The translations under genes and the position numbers were made by a program. Below, piece by piece: positions 9,421 to 18,568 of a DNA stretch of 64,000 nucleotides. The notes beneath the pieces were generated by a model. It did no database searches. It was not told the origin of the DNA and was given only the letters and a program-made list of their open reading frames with translations. The stretch's first letter is position 1; every line of letters starts with the position of its first letter. The DNA comes from Pseudomonas oryzihabitans (GTDB taxonomy: Bacteria > Pseudomonadota > Gammaproteobacteria > Pseudomonadales > Pseudomonadaceae), in contig NZ_CP021645.1 of NCBI RefSeq assembly GCF_006384975.1, positions 4,864,001-4,928,000 of the forward strand. The letters run 5' to 3'.

Positions 9421-9624
9421 TCATTTCGTCAGAGCATAGACCAACACCACGACGGCGATGATGCCGCTGATCACGATGATCAGGCCAATGATCCCGCAGA
9501 TCCCATCCCAGTAAGCGCTTTTGCCTGGGTAGCGACCTCTACTCAGAAGTCGGAGCACGACGCGCCCAAGGCCTTCAAACAGGACATCACACAGCCCGCC
9601 GAACAAAGCAGAGAAGAAGTCCAT
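9421..9624 (-). CDS. Small single-span membrane protein, 67 aa
   Basis: A 67-residue protein with an amphipathic N-terminal part (MDFFSALFGGLCDVLFEGLG, then a basic RLLSRGRYPG) and one strong C-terminal membrane span (about residues 42-65, GIIGLIIVISGIIAVVVLVY). GAGG lies 8 bases before the ATG at 9624. The basic segment before the span suggests an inner-membrane protein with a cytosolic N-terminus. No family recognised; it shares strand and neighbourhood with the secreted protein at 9045. Confidence 0.55.
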   Translation of the reverse strand: MDFFSALFGGLCDVLFEGLGRVVLRLLSRGRYPGKSAYWDGICGIIGLIIVISGIIAVVVLVYALTK

Positions 9625-9644
9625 TCCAAATCCTCGGCCTAATA

Positions 9645-9734
9645 TCAGTAGATCGCCTCGCAGGACGCACCGTCATCGTCGATGCGGCTGCTGCAGCTAA
9701 CTTCGCCTTGGCGCTGCTGCTCATCTACCTGCAC
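9645..9734 (-). pseudogene. Possible remnant of a small gene
   Basis: The frame ending at 9645 gives a hydrophilic tail with two cysteines (VQVDEQQRQGEVSCSS, then DGASCEAIY) but no convincing start: the only nearby candidate is a GTG at 9734 without a clear ribosome binding site. It could be the 3' end of a decayed gene beside the tRNA, or chance. Weakly supported. Confidence 0.2.
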
Positions 9735-9867
9735 GACTTCAGCTTGTCGCAGCTGAAGGAGCCGGTAAAGCAGGTGCCGTCCGATCCGCCAAATGCATGG
9801 AATGACGTCGAATGTCTCGGCGTCACTCGCAAAAAGGCTACAGCGAGGGGAGCGAAACGCCAGGCAC

Positions 9868-9893
9868 AAAAAAACCGCCTCGATGGGCGGCTT
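9868..9893 (-). terminator. Rho-independent terminator of tRNA-Leu
   Basis: On the minus strand AAGCCGCC and GGCGGTTT form an 8-bp stem around a 6-base loop, followed by an uninterrupted run of T (7 complementary A at 9868-9874). It lies 45 bases downstream of the tRNA 3' end. Confidence 0.85.
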
Positions 9894-9937
9894 CTCTGGT
9901 TTCCATGGATCCCAAAGGACACATGGAAGATAACGCT

Positions 9938-10022
9938 TGGTGCCCCGGGGGAGACTCGAACTCCCACTCCTTTCGGAAACGGATTTTGAATCCGCCGCGT
10001 CTACCGGTTCCGCCACCGGGGC
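9938..10022 (-). tRNA. tRNA-Leu (anticodon CAA)
   Basis: The minus strand folds as an 85-base tRNA with a long variable arm, as in leucine isoacceptors. The acceptor stem GCCCCGG pairs with CCGGGGC, the 3' end carries an encoded CCA, the T loop is TTCGAGT, and the anticodon loop TTCAAAA gives CAA, which reads UUG codons. It has its own promoter (10034-10062) and terminator (9868-9893). Its 3' end is repeated in degenerate form at 7066-7092, pointing to use as an integration target. Confidence 0.95.
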
Positions 10023-10033
10023 AATGGCGGCGG

Positions 10034-10062
10034 AGTATAGGGATGGTCGCAGGCTGGGTCAA
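10034..10062 (-). promoter_or_regulatory. Sigma70 promoter of tRNA-Leu
   Basis: On the minus strand TTGACC (10062-10057) and TATACT (10039-10034) are separated by exactly 17 bases, and transcription would begin within about 6 bases of the mature tRNA 5' end at 10022. No other promoter in the window fits the consensus this well. Confidence 0.8.
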
Positions 10063-10128
10063 TCCAAAGTGCGTTGGTGAAAAAGGCCGCTTCCGGTAAG
10101 CTGTGCGGCCTTTCGAGATCTACCTGCC

Positions 10129-12301
<2,173 letters not shown>

Positions 12302-12448
12302 GAGCCCCTGTTCGATCGTCGAAGCGAGATGGCGTTCATTCGCCGCTTGCCGAGGGAGCGAGCCTGGAGTCCGAGTTCGTCGAGACGGTCGTGAGCGACC
12401 GCCGGGCTGTCTTCCTTTCCGTCATCCAACTCTGCAAGGAGTAGTGCA

Positions 12449-12793
12449 ATGAGTTTTCTGATTTCCACGGCCCAGGCCCAGGAAGCTGCCGCGCCGGCCG
12501 CCAATGCCGCACCGGGAGGTGAATACATTCAGTTCATCTTCCTGATCGGCTTCGTGGTGATCTTCTATTTCTTGATCTGGCGTCCCCAGGCCAAGCGCAC
12601 CAAGGATCACAAGAACCTGCTCGGCGGCCTGCAGAAGGGCGACGAAGTGGTGACCACGGGTGGCATCGCCGGCCGTATCAACAAGGTCACCGACGATTTC
12701 GTGGTGCTGGAAGTGTCCGACAACGTCGAACTCAAGTTCCAGAAGGGCGCCATCGCCGCGACTCTGCCCAAGGGCACCCTGAAGGCACTCTGA
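12449..12793 (+). CDS. yajC: Sec translocon accessory protein YajC
   Basis: A 114-residue inner-membrane protein associated with SecDF. After an Ala-rich N-terminus a single membrane span (FIFLIGFVVIFYFLIW, about residues 28-45) is followed by RPQAKR and the cytosolic domain with GDEVVTTGGIAGRI, the family signature. AAGGAG precedes the ATG by about 7 bases. Gene order yajC-secD-secF is conserved. An 8-bp GC hairpin lies between yajC and secD and may set relative expression. Confidence 0.95.
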   Translation: MSFLISTAQAQEAAAPAANAAPGGEYIQFIFLIGFVVIFYFLIWRPQAKRTKDHKNLLGGLQKGDEVVTTGGIAGRINKVTDDFVVLEVSDNVELKFQKGAIAATLPKGTLKAL

Positions 12794-12816
12794 GCCTTCC
12801 TAAATCTAGCTAACAC

Positions 12817-12837
12817 CGGGGCGCGCAAGGCGCCCCG
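12817..12837 (+). terminator. GC-rich hairpin between yajC and secD
   Basis: CGGGGCGC (12817-12824) pairs with GCGCCCCG (12830-12837) around a GCAAG loop, followed by CCTTTAT. The T run is short and it lies in the middle of an operon, so partial termination or processing is likelier than a true end. Confidence 0.4.
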
Positions 12838-12857
12838 CCTTTATCTCGGGCGGTGTC

Positions 12858-14726
12858 ATGCTCAACAAATATCCCCTCTGGAAGTACCTGCTGATCCTGG
12901 CCGTACTGGTCGTGGGCGTCATCTACGCGCTACCTAATCTGTACCCCGACGATCCGGCCGTGCAGATCAGCGCTTCCAGCACCGAACGCAAGGTCACCCA
13001 GGCCGATCTGGACCGCGCCACCGCGGCGCTGACGGCCGCGAAGCTGGCGGTCAAGGCTGCCACGCTCAACGAGACCGGAACCCGCGGCCTGATTCGCCTG
13101 ACCCGCGCGGACGATCAATTGCCAGCTCAGGATGTGGTACGCAAGGCGCTTGGCGACGACTTCGTGGTCGCCCTCAATCTGGCACCCACCACGCCGCACT
13201 GGCTGCGCAGCATCGGCGCCAGCCCCATGAAGCTGGGCCTGGACCTCTCCGGTGGGGTGCATTTCCTGCTGGCCGTGGACATGGACAAGGCCGTGGATGC
13301 ACGTCTGAAGGTCTACGACAACGAGGTCAAGACCCTGCTGCGTCGTGAGAAGGTGCGCTATCGCAGCATGCCCGATCAGAACGGTGCCCTGCAGCTCGGC
13401 TTCACCGACGCCGCCGACCTGCAGCAGGCCGAGAGTCTGATCCGCAAGAACTACAACGATTTCACCCTGACCACCGATACCCGTGGCGATCTGCAGGTGC
13501 TGCGTCTGCAACTGACCGATGCCAAGCTGCGCGAGATCCGCAACTACGCCGTCACCCAGAACCTGACCACGGTACGCAACCGGGTCAACGAACTGGGCGT
13601 GGCCGAGCCGCTGGTACAGCGCCAGGGCGCCGACCGCATCGTGGTCGAGCTGCCGGGCGTGCAGGATACCGCCGAAGCCAAGCGTATCCTCGGCAAGACC
13701 GCCAACCTGGAATTCCGCCTGGCGGCGACCCCGGATACGCCGCGTGCCTCCACCGAGAGCTTCGAATTCCGCGAGCCGGGTCGTCCGGCGGTGCCGCTGG
13801 AGCGTAACGTCATCATCACCGGTGACCAGGTTACCGACGCCTCGGCTAGCTTCGACGAGAACGGCCGGCCCCAGGTCAACATCCGCCTGGACGGTCATGG
13901 CGGCGATCTGATCAACCGCGCCACGCGCAACAACGTCGGCCGCAGCATGGCCGTGGTGTTCATTGAGCAGCGTCCGGTCACCCGCTACACCACCCAGACC
14001 GTCGATGGCGTGCAGAAGGAAGTGGCGGTACCCGGCTTCGAGGAAGAGCGGCACATCATCAGCCTGGCGACCATTCAGTCGGCCCTGGGCAACAGCTTCC
14101 GCATCACTGGCCTGAACGGTTCGGGCGAGGCGTCGGAACTGGCGCTGCTGCTGCGTGCCGGTGGCCTGGCCGCACCCATGTACTTCGCCGAAGAACGCAC
14201 CCTCGGCCCGAGCCTGGGCGCCGACAACATCAAGAAGGGGGTCGATGCCTCCATCTGGGGCATGGTCTTCGTCTCGCTGTTCCTGATCGCCATCTACCGT
14301 TTCTTCGGTTTGCTGGCGACCATCGCCTTGGGCTTCAACATGGTGCTGCTGATGGCCTTGATGTCCATCCTGCATGCCACCCTGACGCTACCGGGTATCG
14401 CCGGTATCGTGCTGACCATGGGCCAGGCGGTGGACGCCAACGTGCTAATCTTCTCGCGGATCCGTGAAGAGATCGCCAATGGCATGCCGATCCAGCGCGC
14501 CATCCACGAGGGCTTCAGCCGCGCCTTCACGGCGATTCTGGACTCCAACCTGACGACCCTGCTGGTGGGCGCCATCCTGTTCGCCATGGGCACCGGGCCG
14601 GTCAAGGGCTTCGCCGTGACCATGTCGCTGGGTATCTTCACCTCCCTGTTCACCGCCATCTTCGTGACCCGTGCCATGGTCAACCTGATTTATGGCGGCC
14701 GGAACGTCAAGAAGCTGTGGATTTGA
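12858..14726 (+). CDS. secD: Protein translocase subunit SecD
   Basis: A 622-residue RND-fold membrane protein that uses the proton gradient to help complete Sec-dependent export. One N-terminal span (residues ~8-26), a large periplasmic P1 region (to about 450) with the LGLDLSGGVHFLL motif, and five C-terminal spans are seen; MGQAVDANVLIFSRIREE is the conserved D-box of SecD. Start at ATG 12858 (MLNKYPLWKYLL). The stop is nine bases before secF, and its TGAGG region supplies the secF ribosome binding site. Confidence 0.97.
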   Translation: MLNKYPLWKYLLILAVLVVGVIYALPNLYPDDPAVQISASSTERKVTQADLDRATAALTAAKLAVKAATLNETGTRGLIRLTRADDQLPAQDVVRKALGDDFVVALNLAPTTPHWLRSIGASPMKLGLDLSGGVHFLLAVDMDKAVDARLKVYDNEVKTLLRREKVRYRSMPDQNGALQLGFTDAADLQQAESLIRKNYNDFTLTTDTRGDLQVLRLQLTDAKLREIRNYAVTQNLTTVRNRVNELGVAEPLVQRQGADRIVVELPGVQDTAEAKRILGKTANLEFRLAATPDTPRASTESFEFREPGRPAVPLERNVIITGDQVTDASASFDENGRPQVNIRLDGHGGDLINRATRNNVGRSMAVVFIEQRPVTRYTTQTVDGVQKEVAVPGFEEERHIISLATIQSALGNSFRITGLNGSGEASELALLLRAGGLAAPMYFAEERTLGPSLGADNIKKGVDASIWGMVFVSLFLIAIYRFFGLLATIALGFNMVLLMALMSILHATLTLPGIAGIVLTMGQAVDANVLIFSRIREEIANGMPIQRAIHEGFSRAFTAILDSNLTTLLVGAILFAMGTGPVKGFAVTMSLGIFTSLFTAIFVTRAMVNLIYGGRNVKKLWI

Positions 14727-14736
14727 GGACGCGGCG

Positions 14737-15642
14737 ATGAAAAAGACCATCAACTTCATGGGCGTACGCAACATCGCGTTCGCCATCACCGCCCTGTTGA
14801 CCCTCCTGGCGCTGTTCAGCTGGTTCTACAAGGGACTCAACTTCGGCTTGGATTTCACCGGTGGTACCCTGATCGAGTTGCGCTACGAGCAGCCGGCCGA
14901 CCTGAGCAAGATCCGTCAGGAACTGCACAGCTCCGGCTTCGAGGAGGCGGTGGTACAGAGCTTCGGCGCCACCACCGACGTGCTGGTACGGTTGCCCGGA
15001 GACGATCCGCAACTTGGCCAGAAGGTGACTACCGCACTGGAGAAGGCGAGTCCTGATCGCTTCTCCCTGACCCGTACCGAGTTCGTCGGTCCGCAGGTGG
15101 GCGAGGAGCTGCGTGACCAAGGCGGCCTGGGCATGCTGCTGGCTCTCGGCAGCGTGTTGCTCTACGTGACCTTCCGCTTCCAGTGGAAATTCGCCGTCGG
15201 CGCCATCCTGTCGCTGATCCACGACGTGGTGGTGACCCTGGGCCTGCTGTCGTTCTTCCAGATCACCTTCGACCTGACGGTACTGGCGGCGGTGCTCGCC
15301 ATCATCGGCTACTCGCTCAACGACACCATCGTGGTGTTCGACCGGGTACGGGAGAACTTCCGGGTACTGCGCAAGGCCAGCCTGATCGAGAACATCAACG
15401 TATCGACCACCCAGACCCTGCTGCGGACCCTGGCGACCTCGATCTCGACCCTGCTCGCCGTGGTGGCCCTGCTGATCTTCGGTGGCGACAACCTGTTCGG
15501 TTTCTCCCTGGCACTGTTCATCGGCGTCATGGCCGGTACCTACTCGTCGATCTATATCGCCAACGTGGTACTGATCTGGCTGGACCTGAAGAGCGAGGAC
15601 CTGATTCCGCCGCAAACCAAGGAACTAGACGATCGCCCCTGA
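14737..15642 (+). CDS. secF: Protein translocase subunit SecF
   Basis: A 301-residue partner of SecD with six membrane spans and a short periplasmic domain. It opens MKKTINFMGVRN, with GLDFTGGTLIELRY early and GYSLNDTIVVFDRVREN (the SecF equivalent of the SecD D-box) near residue 200. An upstream in-frame ATG at 14692 would overlap secD; 14737 is chosen because TGAGG precedes it and the family begins here. Last gene of yajC-secDF. Confidence 0.97.
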   Translation: MKKTINFMGVRNIAFAITALLTLLALFSWFYKGLNFGLDFTGGTLIELRYEQPADLSKIRQELHSSGFEEAVVQSFGATTDVLVRLPGDDPQLGQKVTTALEKASPDRFSLTRTEFVGPQVGEELRDQGGLGMLLALGSVLLYVTFRFQWKFAVGAILSLIHDVVVTLGLLSFFQITFDLTVLAAVLAIIGYSLNDTIVVFDRVRENFRVLRKASLIENINVSTTQTLLRTLATSISTLLAVVALLIFGGDNLFGFSLALFIGVMAGTYSSIYIANVVLIWLDLKSEDLIPPQTKELDDRP

Positions 15643-15699
15643 TGTCCTAGGCATGGCAAAGGGCCTGGGCCCGCTATGACAGGTAGTCAGGAGGTTGTA

Positions 15700-16227
15700 G
15701 TGAACAAGTCGATGCTCGTAGGAACGGTTCTGGGTGTTGTGGTTGCCACCGCAGGTGGCGCTGTAGCTTACAGTTTCGTCGACCGCGGGCCTCAGTACGC
15801 CGAGGTCGTGGCCGTTCAGCCGGTCAAGGAAACCATCAAGACCCCGCGCGAGGTCTGTAAGGACGTAGCGGTGACGCACCGCCGTCCGGTTCAGGACCAG
15901 CACCAGATCGCCGGTACCGCCGTAGGCGCGGTCATCGGTGGTCTGCTGGGCAACCAGGTCGGCAACGGCAGCGGCAAGACGCTGGCAACCATCGCCGGCG
16001 CCGTTGGCGGTGGTTACGCCGGCAACAAGGGTCAGGAATACCTGCAAGACCACGATACCTATACTACTACCCAGACCCGCTGCAGCACGGTTACCGACAG
16101 CAGCGACAAGGTGGTGGGCTACGACGTCAAGTATCTGCTGGACGGCAAGCTCGGTCAGGTTCGCATGGATCACCAGCCGGGCAAGCAACTGGAAGTGAAG
16201 AACGGCCAGGTGCTGGCCAGCCAGTGA
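15700..16227 (+). CDS. Glycine-zipper 2TM envelope protein
   Basis: A 175-residue protein starting at GTG 15700 with AGGAGG five to six bases upstream. An N-terminal hydrophobic anchor (MLVGTVLGVVVATAGGAVAYSF) is followed by a periplasmic stretch and a glycine-zipper block (AGTAVGAVIGGLLGNQVGNG, then IAGAVGGGYAGNKGQEY, residues ~80-120), as in the SlyB/Rickettsia 17-kDa-type family. The C-terminal part (CSTVTD, GYDVKYLLDGKLG) resembles the P. aeruginosa protein encoded after secF. A role in envelope integrity is inferred. It ends before a very strong bidirectional terminator. Confidence 0.85.
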   Translation: MNKSMLVGTVLGVVVATAGGAVAYSFVDRGPQYAEVVAVQPVKETIKTPREVCKDVAVTHRRPVQDQHQIAGTAVGAVIGGLLGNQVGNGSGKTLATIAGAVGGGYAGNKGQEYLQDHDTYTTTQTRCSTVTDSSDKVVGYDVKYLLDGKLGQVRMDHQPGKQLEVKNGQVLASQ

Positions 16228-16258
16228 TGCCTCTCCAGGCGTGAGGCCCTAGGCTTCA

Positions 16259-16308
16259 GCCAATAAAAAGCCCGCTACCAGGTGACTGGTAGCGGGCTTT
16301 TTATTGGC
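16259..16308. terminator. Perfect 23-bp palindromic bidirectional terminator
   Basis: Arms 16259-16281 and 16286-16308 are perfectly complementary around a GTGA loop, with AAAAA on one side and TTTTT on the other, so T runs follow the GC stem on both strands. It lies between two convergent genes (stop at 16227 plus; stop at 16371 minus). Confidence 0.95.
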
Positions 16309-16370
16309 GCTCGTTCGGGCTTCGAGGGCTCCGGCCAGGACGTCAAGCATCCTGGCCGGAGGACTGTCAC

Positions 16371-17411
16371 TCAGACGGCCGGACGGGGGGTTTCAGCCTT
16401 GGGCCGAAGCCACCGCCGGGCGGAGATCCACGCCGGCGCCTCGAACAAGCCGTTGATGTTGCGGGCTTCCAGCAGCTTGGCCACCGCCACCGGTACCAGG
16501 ATGCCGAAGGCGCAACCCAGGACGATGTGCAGCAGGCCGTCGTTGATGTGCAGGCCTTTGCTCAGGATGATGCGGGCACCACTGCCGCTCAGCACGTGCA
16601 TCACGTAGATGGGCATGGAGAGGGCGCCAAGGGTCAGTACCCACTGCAGCGGCCGCTGTGCCAGCACCATGCAGGTACTGGTAACGAAGATGATGCCATT
16701 GAGTGCCAGCACCAGGGTCGCCAGACCGCGGTCGGTGTAGACCAGGCCCAGCAGGCCGTGGAACCAGTACTCAAGCACGATGAACAGCAAGCCCGAACCC
16801 AGCATCACGCGACCGGCCTGCTCTTCGATGGCCTGCTTGAAGTTGTTGAACCAGACACCGAAGGCGAAGAAGACGAAGTTCTGCGCGGTGAAGGTAAAGA
16901 AGAAGTCTTCCGGACCGGCATTCTGGAACAGGTAGACCAGGGCGCCAAAGGCGAATACGGCGAAGAAGGCCAGCGGCTTGGCCCAGCGGTAGGCGAGCAT
17001 GGCCAGGCAGAACACCAGGAATAGCGCATAGAGGAACCAGAATTGCTGGCGGGGTTCCCAGACCGTCAGGACCTCGCTGAAGCTCACGCCACCATTGGTA
17101 TAGCGCGACATCAAGGCTTCGACCGAGCCCTGCAGCAGCGACCAGACCAGGAAGGGATAGACGATGGTATCGATCTTGTTCACCAGCAGGCCGCCGGTGC
17201 CGCGCTTGATGAAGGAACTATAGAAGAAGAGGCCGGAGAGGAAGAAGAACAGCGGCATGTGGAAGGTGTAGATGACGCTGTCCACCAAGCCGTGGAATTC
17301 GGCGTCCTGGAGGATGCCGGCGTTGAGCAGGCCGCGGACGACGTGACCGTAGACGACCAGCACGATGCCGATGGCTTTGGCATAGTCGACCCAGAGATTG
17401 CGAGTGTTCAT
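16371..17411 (-). CDS. Acyltransferase family 3 membrane protein
   Basis: A 346-residue polytopic protein with about ten membrane segments. It opens MNTRNLWVDYAKAIGIVLVVYGH, the classic acyltransferase-3 start with conserved His at the end of the first span; FHMPLFFFLSGLFF follows. Such enzymes O-acetylate exported sugars; the closest resemblance is to fucose 4-O-acetylase-like proteins. The substrate is unknown, since no sugar-transfer genes lie next to it, though the cellulose acetylation genes are 9 kb away and carry their own MBOAT enzyme. The ATG at 17411 has AAGGA 8 bases upstream; an in-frame start at 17447 lacks one. Confidence 0.88.
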   Translation of the reverse strand: MNTRNLWVDYAKAIGIVLVVYGHVVRGLLNAGILQDAEFHGLVDSVIYTFHMPLFFFLSGLFFYSSFIKRGTGGLLVNKIDTIVYPFLVWSLLQGSVEALMSRYTNGGVSFSEVLTVWEPRQQFWFLYALFLVFCLAMLAYRWAKPLAFFAVFAFGALVYLFQNAGPEDFFFTFTAQNFVFFAFGVWFNNFKQAIEEQAGRVMLGSGLLFIVLEYWFHGLLGLVYTDRGLATLVLALNGIIFVTSTCMVLAQRPLQWVLTLGALSMPIYVMHVLSGSGARIILSKGLHINDGLLHIVLGCAFGILVPVAVAKLLEARNINGLFEAPAWISARRWLRPKAETPRPAV

Positions 17412-17432
17412 TGAATGATCCTTTTCAAAAGA

Positions 17433-17514
17433 GAACCTGTGCAGCAAGAGCGAAGCGCTAAGGCAAAGGAGCGCGTGAGCGCTGCAACGCCGAGGCGTGC
17501 ATCGCGACAGGTTC
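17433..17514. other. Structured palindromic element upstream of acyltransferase gene
   Basis: GAACCTGT (17433-17440) pairs with ACAGGTTC (17507-17514). The ~66 bases enclosed contain three nested palindromes: AGCG/CGCT near 17449-17459, AGCGC-GTGA-GCGCT at 17470-17483 with a GNRA-type loop, and ACGC/GCGT near 17488-17498. An alternative pairing GCAGC/GCTGC also exists. It could be a structured leader RNA or a short palindromic repeat element. The remaining part of the gap 17412-17695 shows nothing else recognisable. Confidence 0.35.
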
Positions 17515-17695
17515 GATCATGGTAGGACTCCCGAAGGAACGACGTCCGTTGATAGCCGGTTACAGGAAGGGCTCCTTGCCCGCGTTCTGACCATGGCTAT
17601 CTGCCATTGTTCATGGCCTGTTTCCGGGCGGATGTGACCGGGGCTACAGTTTCGCCGCCAATCGCCGCTTTGTCCGACGAACTGTAGCCAAATGT

Positions 17696-18247
17696 TTAAA
17701 GCGACTGTTTGAGAAGCTGCAGTTGCTTCTCCTTGAGGAGCTGCTCGTAGCGGGGCGAACTGTAGATGAGCAGCACCTGTTTCTTGCGCGCTGCTCGGGC
17801 GCTGAACTTATAGAAGACGGTGTCGTGATCGAAGGCCAGATAGGCTTGGGCATCGTCGTCATGGGCCAGGCGTTCGAAGGCTTCGGTAGACGATTGCGAG
17901 GAAGGCTTGCCGTATTTCTGGGTCAGGCCTTCGGCGATCAGAAAGGATTGGGCCAGGGGGGTGACGATGGAAAAACGCAGGAAATGGCCATCGATGAAGA
18001 AGGCCCCCGCTTCGACCTTTTCGCCCGCGAAGGCCAGATCGTCACAGCCCAGGTAGTCGACACCTGGAATGTCGATCTTGCGTGGTTGGAAGGTGCACAG
18101 CTTATGGTCGAGAAAGGTTTTCTGATCGACGCCGAAGGCAATGCCAGCATAGCCATCGACCGCCCGGGCGAGCGGCGCCACGAATACCGACAGCAGCGCC
18201 GCCGCGAGCGCGAAAGACCGGGGCGACAGGCGGGACCTGACGGGCAT
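17696..18247 (-). CDS. Secreted hypothetical protein, 183 aa
   Basis: An N-terminal signal (MPVRSRLSPRSFALAAALLS, cleavage likely after ARA near residue 30) predicts a periplasmic protein of ~155 residues. The mature part has two cysteines (HKLCTFQPRK and YLGCDDLAF) in a pattern suggesting a disulphide and a compact alpha/beta fold; the C-terminus is basic and helical (QLLKEKQLQLLKQSL). No family recognised. The ATG at 18247 is preferred; a GTG at 18268 is in frame but gives a poorer signal peptide. Promoter not identified. Confidence 0.7.
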   Translation of the reverse strand: MPVRSRLSPRSFALAAALLSVFVAPLARAVDGYAGIAFGVDQKTFLDHKLCTFQPRKIDIPGVDYLGCDDLAFAGEKVEAGAFFIDGHFLRFSIVTPLAQSFLIAEGLTQKYGKPSSQSSTEAFERLAHDDDAQAYLAFDHDTVFYKFSARAARKKQVLLIYSSPRYEQLLKEKQLQLLKQSL

Positions 18248-18366
18248 GGTGAGCTGGATTCCCTTCACGAAGGCGCTAAGACTGACTTATCCGGACGATG
18301 CTAGAAGCTCCGCCAGCGCTTTGCCATCGTCATCGACGGCTTTTGTCGAGGCGTTCAGGCTTGGCG

Positions 18367-18504
18367 TCAGGCGACGCCTGGCGGAATCTGGTCTTTGCCG
18401 TAATCCTTCAGCTTTTCCAAGTTCTCCGGCTTCTGGTGCTCGGGTACCGCGTCCTGGTCGGCGGGAGTGTCCTGGGGTTTCCGATCTTGGGTGTTTTCAC
18501 TCAT
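18367..18504 (-). CDS. Small hydrophilic protein, 45 aa
   Basis: Reading from the ATG at 18504 gives 45 residues beginning MSENTQDRKPQDTPADQ and ending DYGKDQIPPGVA. It is rich in Asp, Glu, Lys, Gln and Pro with no hydrophobic core, so it is probably disordered. A GAGAG lies upstream at a poor distance. Pseudomonads carry many small proteins of this kind, but I cannot name this one. It sits between a MATE exporter gene and a secreted-protein gene, same strand. Composition supports coding, but the evidence is modest. Confidence 0.5.
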   Translation of the reverse strand: MSENTQDRKPQDTPADQDAVPEHQKPENLEKLKDYGKDQIPPGVA

Positions 18505-18568
18505 GGCAGCGCTCTCGGCAGGGGATTCCCGACTTTGAGGGGAGCGCCTGCCCGAGGGTTCCGCCAGC

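Noticed and set aside
9645..10016. A 123-codon minus-strand frame through the tRNA-Leu gene
   Set aside because: Its N-terminal part is only the translated tRNA sequence; only the last ~30 codons could be a gene remnant.
17433..17514. A tRNA or tmRNA gene in the cloverleaf-like element
   Set aside because: No T-loop sequence, no CCA and no usable anticodon arm; the stems are too short.
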